Shown piece by piece: positions 55,601 through 64,000 of a stretch of DNA of 64,000 bases. The stretch spans positions 310,001 to 374,000 of the forward strand of contig VWZL01002559.1 of assembly GCA_013396915.1 (NCBI GenBank), read 5' to 3'. Positions within the stretch are counted from its first letter, which is position 1; every line of letters starts with the position of its first letter. The position numbers were made by a program, and so were the translations under genes. This DNA comes from Stercorarius parasiticus. Taxonomy: Eukaryota > Chordata > Aves > Charadriiformes > Stercorariidae. Below the pieces are notes generated by a model. It ran no database searches and had not been told where the DNA came from. It saw only the letters and a program-made list of their open reading frames with translations.

Positions 55601-58600
55601 ACTTAACAATATTTTTTAATTATAATCTTTTACGAAAGAAAGGATTTTTTTTGGTAATGGACCTGCAGTTGCTGGCTGCTTCCACTTATGAACAGTATTA
55701 ACTATATATGAGAGTGGGAGGAAGAAGAGCAAATACAAAGCAATTTGTGCGCAATGTGCACCTTTCTTGGAAAATTTGAAACCATGTTCTTTTGAAAGTG
55801 TTACCTACTGATAATAAAACAACATCTGAGAACTAGATATAAACAGATTAGGATAAAGAATCACTTGTTTACTTTGTGTACAGTCAGATCTACTCATCCT
55901 CTACCTAATTAACCAATGTAGTAGCAAAGGCTTTAAGCATATACTTAATTTTAAGCACAAGCTAACGTTTTGTGTTACTAATTCTGAGCTTCAAAAGTAA
56001 AAAAGATGTTCCATTGCCCCACTGGATCTGATTTTGTTTCCCCCCGAAAAAACGTAGAAAGAAATGCATATAAAATACATATCCATCAGTGCTGGTAAGG
56101 GACAGCAATATTTTTCAAAAGAGATACGAGATTCATAATACGGACTGCACTGTTATCAACTAATGCTGATGTCCAGAAATGTGTAATTTGTTATTGGCAA
56201 AAACACCATGACAGCTAAAAATATCACCATAACTAGGGAAACTTTAGTACTGTCATAAACATTCCTATGTATAAGTTACTTTTAATTAAGGTATCCCACA
56301 ACCCTATGAAAGATTTGAATGTGCCATATTTATGAATAACTGAAAATTTCAGGTAATAACTTGCTAATTGTTTCACAGACTACTGTAGATGTGGCTGCAT
56401 TTGACAGGCAGATTTCTTTTTAAGCATGCACAGACCTTTGAATCAAACATTTCTCTGCCCCAAAATACTAGAAAAAGTAAATTTTTTAAAAATTCCAAGA
56501 TGTTATTATAAATCTGCAGAAGAAATCTCACAGATTGGTGACGTGTCATAATGGACTACATATTAAAAAGCTATACAAATTACTGAAGAGCTGCATAAAT
56601 GCTCTGTTCAATTAAACTTACGTATTCTTACTGACAGAGCACCATGTGATGCTTGTATTTTTATCAAGTATTGATATCAGAACCTCTGCATTTTGGACAC
56701 CCAAAATGGCACCTGTAATATCCTGATCGTTGCAACATGCTGAGCACCATTTCTCTGCAAATGAACCTTCCTGACAGTATCTCCTATAGGGGCCTTTCAC
56801 ATATTACAGCTTTTTGTCTTTGTTATACCCTTAACATTTCCCCTTGATACTCCCCATAGTGTATCTCCATATGCAAGATTTTTAAGATTCCTGAAGAGAG
56901 GGAAAGGCTTCGAAAACAGAGGTACAATTATCCCATTATTCCCTCACACCTCCAAGGAAGAAGGTAATAATTTAGGGTTTAACTCATTCTGAGCAGCTAA
57001 GAGGAAAGAAGTCAGTCCTGTCCCACCACATACATTTTAAGCAAGGAGCTGAAAAGTAGACCTAGGGGTGCATTCTGCAACTGAAATTTTCTCAGAAAAT
57101 GCCAATCACAAAAGCATATTCCATTTCTATGAAATTTGGATTAGGAGAGGTTTTCCAGATTCTGGAAGATGAACAACCAACTATAAATACCCAACTGAAA
57201 AATAAAAACCAATTTTTTTTCTTTGCTTTTTCACTGTCATGCATTAGGCTTATGTCATTGCATTAATAAATCAAAACATTCCGTAAGGGCTAGGGGAAGG
57301 GCTAGGGAAGCCCACACTGGTTTGATACTAAACAGACATTCTAGTGCAGTAATAAAATACTAACAGCCCAGAATAACCACTTTAAAAGGCCCAAACTTTA
57401 ATTGTCTTCTGCTATGGAGATACATATCTCTGGGTAGCTTAACAAACAAATCATATGGTTTTTATTTTACTGAATAAATACGGTTATAACCGATGAGCTC
57501 CATAGACCTGTTTTATTTTTCCAAATAAACAGAGACACCAAAGACTGTAGCAGATTATGCTTCCTCCTATTAATTAACTTCAGCCCATAGCCTAAAAAGG
57601 CCTTTGTCAAGACACGAGACTATTCGATTCTTAGTTGCTTTGCTGCAATAGAGAGAAGAGAGGGAAGATAAATTGTCTGTTTTGGTTTTATCACATCTAT
57701 CCTTTCAGAGTGCTGCCTACAGGATGTTACTGAAACATTCACCACAGCAGAATCAGTTGCTCTCTGTTTTCTGCTCAAATGTAGAAATGTTATTATGGGA
57801 ACTTGTTCCCTGGATGAAAGGCTGGTTTGTGTGTGGTTCTTTGTGTCCTGCTCAGGGTGGAAATGAGTTCGCAGAAGCAGGTTACAGTGCCTGTGGCACA
57901 ACAGGGACACGCAGCTCAGGGTCTTTGCTTCTCCTGATTGTGCTGCTGCCCTGACACGGCTGCTGCTGGTGCAGTATAAGTTAGCTGGCCAAACTGCCAC
58001 CAAGAAATGACATGAAAAGATACAAATTTTCCCCAGGGAGCAACTGCTGAAGCTGGAACCTTAATAGTTCTTTCGGTTCTTAGCAAAAGCAAACTTTCTG
58101 CTTTGACTTTTAATTCCAACAAAACTTCTAATGCATGTCTAAAACTTTATGCTTCATGTTCACATACTGAGGGGGTTTGCACTCAAACTCAATGGAAAGG
58201 TCAGGCTTCTGTTTTTTTCTCCAGGTGTTCTGGAATTTTACTTCCTTCTCTTGTCTGCCTTCCCTCTCTGCGTTGGCCAGGCAGACGAGACTGTAAGAGT
58301 CTTCCTCAGCAACTGGAATTTTACTGTTAGTGAAGCAGCCCTTTCTTATTAGCCACTTCAAAGGTTTTATTCACTTCACTACCTCTTCACTAGATGCATT
58401 GTTTGCATGTAAAACAAAGTTGTGTTGGTATTTCAGTGTTTAGAAACCTGCTTCTTCTAACAAATAAATTTGTTACCACATTTATTTTGTTATTTCAACA
58501 CTGTTCTTTAACTTGTCTAGCTCGCTCCTTCCTTAATGCTTACCTCCCCGTCAATTTAGAGATAACAAGTTTATCCTTTCATCGTCCTTGTAAAACTTAA

Positions 58601-59100
58601 TCCCTTAGGCTTGCATCACAAACCAGATTCTCTATTTCCTTGTTCCTTCCTGTACCTGTACTAATTAAGAGTACATCTTTCCTGGACATGAGTGACCTAT
58701 ATTACACACAGTCTTCCAGATGGAATGAACTTTTAGCTGACAACCTGTATTGCTTAATATATTTGTAGAATCGTTTAAAGTACTTATAAAATAAGCAGTA
58801 GAAAATATATCGAATGAGATTGAGAAAACATGACACCAAAGCCTCAAATAAAATCAGAATCTCCATACACTGGATAAGAAAAATGACTAGAAATTCCTGT
58901 CCCAACAGTAAGGTAACAAAACTTGCAATGAATCATGGAGAGTATCTACTGTACACAAAGTACTCATTGTTTTGTGTTTCTGGGTATGTGTAAACTAATA
59001 AACATAGCAGGACAAAATGGGAAAGGGCAAAGTAGCTTAGTCTCAAATGACCGCTACATAAGTTGGCATCTCTGTAGGTCTGATGCATTAAGAATACACA

Positions 59101-59105
59101 CTCAC
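59101..59105 (-). other. ATP2B2: Splice donor of the ATP2B2 site-C exon
   Basis: On the minus strand the exon ends GGGC and is followed by GTGAGT (the last T is at 59100). Positions +1 to +6 match the donor consensus, while the last exon base is C rather than the preferred G. Using it gives an exon of exactly 172 bases, the known size in mammalian ATP2B2. Confidence 0.9.
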
Positions 59106-59277
59106 GCCCAGCCGCAGCAGCAGAGGTGCTGGTAGGAGAGGAAAGAGCATTGGATAACGATACGTGACTAGGGCTAGAAATATTGGTTACATCCTGGGTC
59201 TGGCTTGTGACGGAGGACTGTCTCCTTAGAGCCCCCTGAAAGGAAGTGCCACTCTTGAAAGTATTGACTACTTCGAT
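59106..59277 (-). CDS. ATP2B2: ATP2B2 (PMCA2) alternative 172-nt exon of splice site C (a-type tail)
   Basis: Encodes 57 residues plus one base. The block starts IEVVNTFKSGTSFQGALRRQ, which replaces the second half of the calmodulin-binding segment and so changes calmodulin affinity and basal activity. It continues SSVTSQTQDVTNISS and ends in a serine-, threonine- and alanine-rich stretch. RRQSS is a basophilic-kinase consensus. The IEVVNTFKSG start identifies PMCA2; the corresponding PMCA1 exon differs. Length is exactly 172 bases between a pyrimidine-rich acceptor and GTGAGT, the mammalian size. Because 172 is not a multiple of three, inclusion shifts the last exon by one frame, adding HPRREGIP before a TAG at 48872-48874 and removing the PDZ-binding end. 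In mammals and frog the a-type tail is the form found in sensory hair bundles. The reading frame stays open for another 57 codons past the donor, to a stop at 58933. Confidence 0.95.
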
Positions 59278-59300
59278 CTGTAATGGAGGAAAGAATGAGA
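59278..59300 (-). other. ATP2B2: Splice acceptor of the ATP2B2 site-C exon
   Basis: The minus strand reads CTCATTCTTTCCTCCATTACAG directly before the exon start ATCGAA. The pyrimidine tract is moderately strong and interrupted by A, as expected for a regulated exon. Confidence 0.9.
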
Positions 59301-61587
59301 CAAGTTGCTTAAAGTATGGATACAGTTGCACAACTGACAGGAATAATAATGAAAAACAATAAATCAACCGTGCACGCAGTTTTGCTTCCATTGAAACAAA
59401 TACTTTTAAGTGTTCCTTTTAATGTTTTTAGATATGAAATGATCCAAATTTTCTGCCTGGATAAAATGAAACAGCTCCATAGGAGGCAGCTGAGCTGCAT
59501 CAGTTTAAATAACTAGAAGATTTGAAATAACAATCTTTAAAATTTAAACCATTCTATTTATATGTAAATAAAGTAAATAAAACTGGAATACTTGATATAA
59601 TGAATATCCACTTTTTTCTACTGAGAATAAAATTACTTTGTTATTGCTCTCTAGGTGTTCTTCCAGAGGCAGGAAAATTCAGTCACTTAACTGGAATTTG
59701 AGGGGGGGAAAAATGGTGGGGACGACACCCAACCAAACCAAAGAAACCTTTAAAACATACAAAATATAACTCCATTTTGTCTAGAAAAACAAGGCTGTCA
59801 GTATACCAGCTTGATAAAATATAAAGTGTTCCAATATTTTATCTGAATTTTTCTATAATGAAAGTTTATATAAATTAAGCATAGTGATAATGAATATCGG
59901 TCTTTTGTAACTACAGATTTTAAAATATTAATATTTTATGTTACACAGCGCGCTTAAAATCAGAGAGAAAATGATGTGGAACTGGATTGACTTCTGCAGC
60001 AAATAACATTGCAATTTTCTGCTTGTTATTTTCATATGTCTATTTTAGGCACTGTTTGATATATCCACCCTGAATACCTATCCTGAGTGCTTTATTCATC
60101 GCCACAGAAGATGAGTTAAAAACAGCTGAGCATTTCAAGGCATTCTTTGTCACCAGTATAACCAATAAAAAGCAGGCTTAGTGTCGAAATGTAAAGCTAG
60201 GGATTGGCAGTAGATAATAGCAAGGAGTAAATATATGCTACAAATCCCTACACACCAAAATGCCCTCTTTGTTACATTAGTACAACCACAACATGACAAA
60301 GCAGCAGTAGTAGTATCAAATAGAAGAATTCAACCAACTACTGATTTGAAGTAACCCACTGTTACCAGATTTGTATCTTGTAACCCAGATTTCTGAGGAT
60401 ACACAGCCTAGAAAGTAGTTGGGAGAAGGTAAAGTGGTATATTTATCAAGTAAAACAGCACAAATCTTGGTGCAAGCCCTCCTAAATTTTACAGTTGAAA
60501 GCACTATAATAAATTGGCTAGCATTTTCTGCTATGGGCAGCCTTGGGAATAAAAAAATTCATATGGCTTCATCTTTAATGGTATGGATGTATCCCCTCCC
60601 ATAATCTTATCTTTGGTCATCACTGTTTATTTTCCTGCATACTTTTCTGGGAATAATCATATCACTGTAGTCAGCTGTAAAAAGGATCAAAGGTTACTGC
60701 CGTAAAATTGTCATGCTGAACTATGTACAAACTATACAAACATGAAATAGCTGATTTGTTCATTGACATGCTATTGAGAGTCCTGTTTACAACATCCATT
60801 TCAATATGTGCACACTAATAGACATACAGTATTTAGCAGTTGTCACAACATTTTACAGCTCTGCTCTCAAGTGTTTTCTGCAGCAGACTTATTTTGAATT
60901 ACATATCCAGTACAAATATCACAGTAAAAAAAAATACAGTATGAGGTGAGTTAGCATATGGAATAGCGGTACGAATAAAGCATTAGCTAAGGTTCATATT
61001 GGCATCTGGAAGAAAACGTATGGCTCAAACCACTGGTTATAGGAAGGCATACTAAATACTCACCTGAAATGTTCACTGTACAGAAGTAGAATTAAATACA
61101 GATCTTGGGTTTTCATGATCTAACACAGCTAATAGAGCACTCTTCAAGAGAGACCATTCAAAAAAGACTTTAAAGACTCCTACTGAGAGCATGAAGTGCA
61201 GATCACCTTGGAAGACACAGATGATAAATCCTAAGCCAAAAGGCATCTCTAGGTGTACAAATGTCTTCCTAATAAACTGAAAGATTTTAGTGTAAGAGTG
61301 AAAAGATAAGGGAAGATCTGTATTTAATAGTTTCTCCAGAGAAAGGAATTACAGGTGTGTAATTTACTCGTTCTCCTGAAGAAAGTAACCACAGATCTTC
61401 AGGAATGTAATTCATAGAGGAGAGGATGAAAACCTTTTCAGGATCTTAAAAGCTGAACATGCAGGGCTGTGTTCTGCCTGAAGCCAAGAGAAGAACTTGG
61501 CCCAAACAAAGAAAAAAGAGTTCACGGGAATAAATAAATAAATAATGCATTTAAAATTAAGCTGCAATTTTTTGATTATGAAATAAT

Positions 61588-61690
61588 GCATTCATAGAAT
61601 CATAGAATGTGTTGGGTTGGAAGGGACCTTTAAATGTTATCTAGTCCAACCCCCCTGCAGTAAGCAGGGACATCTTTAACTAGATCAGAA
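61588..61690 (-). mobile_element. CR1 LINE 3'-end fragment
   Basis: The plus strand has ATCATAGAAT, then TTGGGTTGGAAGGGACC, a TATCTAGTCCAACC stretch and AAGCAGGGACATCTT. Together these are the inverted 3' end of a CR1 element. Only about 100 bases remain. It lies inside an ATP2B2 intron, in the same orientation as the host gene. Confidence 0.9.
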
Positions 61691-61806
61691 TTCATTTAGA
61701 ACAACTCAAATTGCTAAAAAGGAGAAAGTAAATGGTATGTCATATATTATGAAAAGTTTGAAACATTTCCAACAAAATATAGGATGTAATCATATTTGAT
61801 GACAAG

Positions 61807-61973
61807 CCTTCAGGTTTACTGTCCTACACGTCAAGCTCATTTCTAAGGTTGGAATTTTTCACCTCTCATTTTTCTGTTTGTTCTATACTCTAGAAGATCC
61901 GTATTTTTGAGGTACGCACAGCAGAACTAACATTTTTCTAATGTTTAACATGGAACAGATTTCCAAGAAGAAT
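61807..61973. repeat. 167-bp contig-end duplicate (copy 1)
   Basis: Repeated at 61975-62141 with a single difference noticed (C at 61829, T at 61997). The two copies meet at a single N (61974). The arrangement is an unmerged contig overlap, and the mismatch may be allelic or a read error. The true sequence probably has one copy. Confidence 0.92.
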
Positions 61974-61974
61974 N

Positions 61975-62141
61975 CCTTCAGGTTTACTGTCCTACATGTC
62001 AAGCTCATTTCTAAGGTTGGAATTTTTCACCTCTCATTTTTCTGTTTGTTCTATACTCTAGAAGATCCGTATTTTTGAGGTACGCACAGCAGAACTAACA
62101 TTTTTCTAATGTTTAACATGGAACAGATTTCCAAGAAGAAT
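61975..62141. repeat. 167-bp contig-end duplicate (copy 2)
   Basis: Second member of the pair that meets at the single N at 61974. Sequence continuing past 62141 is unique. Confidence 0.92.
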
Positions 62142-62207
62142 TTCTGTTGTCATTAATGTTAACAAGACCCAGGTCTCATTTCACCTACTCTTTAACCAGG
62201 ATATTCT

Positions 62208-62281
62208 TTAAAAACAAAAACAAAACAAAACAAAAAATCCAAAAAAACACAGAACAAAAAAACAACGAAAACACGAAAAAC
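62208..62281. repeat. A/C low-complexity tract
   Basis: About 74 bases of A runs separated by single C, with a few G and T. No retroposon body is attached. Similar shorter tracts occur at 11271-11307, 30393-30453, 37603-37652 and 55218-55250. Confidence 0.85.
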
Positions 62282-63244
62282 TTTTCTGCATGAAATGAAA
62301 CAGTTTCCATTCCACTTACACTGGGCTACTGCAATGTTTTCTGTATTATAAGCTATAAGATCTGCCAAGATGGTATGATGAGTCTTCTCTCAATTCTTTT
62401 ATTCCTTTAGAATGAAGGATATGTGAGAACTGCAACAAAGACTTGGAAAAAATTCCTGAAAACTAGCAGAGGCTGAAAAGCCCTATAATTTAAGACCACC
62501 TTTATATCTTTCTGAAACTTGCATAACTAGGATGAGTCATTTGTGAAACTTCATGTTACTGGTGTTCTGAGAGAGCTATCCCCTAAGGAAACACTTCCAT
62601 TCAGAGGAGAACAAGCATCCATCCAGAGAAGCCCGACAGTATATTTATAAGACAACAAAATACCTAAATGAACAAAAGAAAATCAGAAGTAGATAGCCAG
62701 TCTCTTTGACTTAGTTATGTGCATTTTTCATATACCTTTCTTTAAAGTAAATTCATGCATGTCTTCATAGAAATATTTGTGACGTTTCAGTATAAAGAAT
62801 CGACAGGGCAAGTCCTGTCTCTGGTGTCTATGTTTGAACCCTCTATTTTGAGAGAGGGTGCAAAAAAGAAAAAAAATGTCTTTAGGGCTGCAAAGTTTTT
62901 GTCAGTTTTGATGAGTTTTTATGGGAGCATTACAAAGGAGATATGCCAGTTATCTGAAAAAAACCCCAACCCCTATCGTAGATTCTTTTTAAGTGTTTTA
63001 GGAGTGAAGGCTTTTGTTGAGTGCTGTGGCTGTCTGTCCAATAATGACTGAATAGAAAATAAGCCAAAATAAAGATAACCTAATATACAGGACAAGTGTA
63101 TGTCAGTGGAAACTGGTCTTGTTAGGATTTGAATGATCAATCTAGTTGTGAGAGAGTCTAGAGTTTATTCCTAATCTTACTGTCATCCTCTTATATATAT
63201 AAAGTGAGGGGATGCTCTACCTTCTTCTTCTGTATCTCCAGAAG

Positions 63245-63395
63245 TACATTAGACATCAGAGGATTCTTGCAAATCCTCCAGCTCCCCAAGGATGCTACAG
63301 ACATCCTCATCTTCTTCCATCAACTCTTCTTTAGCTGGCTTCCTGAGAAATGTAGTACAAGTGTATGAATTCATTTGGATGGGCCACAACACATA
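63245..63395 (-). pseudogene. Possible degraded coding remnant with acidic tail, family unknown
   Basis: The minus strand has a roughly 49-codon open run ending in a TAA. Its last part reads KPAKEELMEEDEDV then CSILGELEDLQESSDV, with a biased, charged composition that looks coding rather than random. About 100-150 bases upstream, on the same strand but separated by stops, a basic stretch reads NDNEKRKWANRFKKSSKVS. A TTTCTCAGG acceptor-like word lies inside the run. This could be a decayed processed gene copy, an unrecognised transposon ORF or a cryptic exon. It does not match the expected ATP2B2 exon. Confidence 0.25.
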
Positions 63396-64000
63396 GCGCA
63401 TCAAAATGCACTCAACTCAAGGTCCATCTAACAATGGATCTAATTTGACCTGCTTGTAAGTTCATCATTCTCCAGTAGACACCTTGGAACTCTTTTTGAA
63501 TCTGTTGGCCCATTTCCTTTTTTCATTATCATTCCACAGATATGAAATGGATGTAAAAATCAAAGTCACTGAATAAACAAAATGAGAAAAAAAATCACAG
63601 AGGCCTCTTGGCAGGAGAGCAACAGTACATCCTACTGAAGATATTTCTACAACTAAGAGCAGAAAGGAAACGAAGCAGATTGATGTTAGCAAAGAAATAT
63701 AATTAATGTTCATTTTGTTTTAAATAGTATGGAAGAATAATAATTTATCTGTGAATTAAGTGGACAAAGATAATGCAGAAGAACTAAAAGCTATCTCTCA
63801 GCCTAGAAAAAGAACCGTAAGGATGTAATTTGCTTTTTTTGTGCTTGTAGTTGTTTACACTCACCACAACCAGAAAGACATCCTGACAGAAATGCCAACA
63901 GGCAACACTCCTCCTATAGCCATCAGGAAGAAAAGAACGCACATTTAGATGCCATCTTTTCATGAAGACTACCATTTCCTGGGCACCTGTTTGTCACCTT

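Larger units (their letters stand above)
59278..64000 (-). other. ATP2B2: ATP2B2 intron upstream of the site-C exon (continues beyond window)
   Basis: The exon that should precede this one encodes the first half of the calmodulin-binding segment, ending near NRIQTQ. It was not found, so the intron is at least 4.7 kb. It contains a CR1 fragment, a duplicated contig join at 61974, an A/C tract at 62208-62281 and a degraded coding-like patch at about 63245-63550. Confidence 0.8.

Noticed and set aside
63245..63345. The acidic EELMEEDEDV run as the ATP2B2 exon just upstream of site C
   Set aside because: That exon should end with the first half of the calmodulin-binding segment (near NRIQTQ) and a donor in phase 0. 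Instead the run ends in a stop codon and lacks those residues.

Overview
Organism and setting. This is vertebrate nuclear DNA, most likely from a bird. It is AT-rich, has no bacterial-style gene packing, and carries a few CR1 retrotransposon copies. All but one of these lie 3'-end-out on the minus strand, and one has an (AGAAT)n tail, as in avian CR1 subfamilies. Crocodile or turtle is possible but less likely. The only protein-coding gene I can name is the 3' end of ATP2B2 (plasma-membrane calcium pump 2, PMCA2) on the minus strand. The species cannot be fixed from the window.

Layout, following coordinates. 1-47.3 kb lies downstream of ATP2B2. I see no convincing exons there, only CR1 remnants (4711-6286 with a 661-N gap, 31865-31945, 33355-33566 and probably 42868-42995), simple A/C-rich and G-rich tracts, and two AT-rich blocks dense in homeodomain/SOX/POU-like words that could be conserved enhancers. 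47.3-48.26 kb is disturbed by assembly: three single-N joins flank duplicated contig ends, so part of the ATP2B2 terminal exon and 3' UTR appears twice. 48586-48897 is the coding part of the last ATP2B2 exon. 48898-59105 is an intron. 59106-59277 is the alternative 172-nt exon of splice site C. 59278-64000 is intron leading to exons beyond the window, with a CR1 fragment at 61588-61690, another single-N duplicated join at 61974, and a short degraded coding-like patch near 63.25-63.55 kb.

How the pieces work together. Skipping the 172-nt exon joins the upstream calmodulin-binding region to the last exon in frame, giving the long b-type tail ending in the PDZ-binding residues ETSL. Including it adds 57 codons plus one base, shifts the last exon by one frame and stops after eight further residues, giving the short a-type tail. 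The third frame of the last exon also stops almost at once. The three tail outcomes can be read from the genomic sequence, but the small 55-nt exon known in mammalian ATP2B2 was not located. I found no novel mobile system, CRISPR array or RNA gene. The most useful unusual observations are the misordered contigs over the ATP2B2 3' end, the multi-frame terminal exon, and the long stretch without visible genes downstream.
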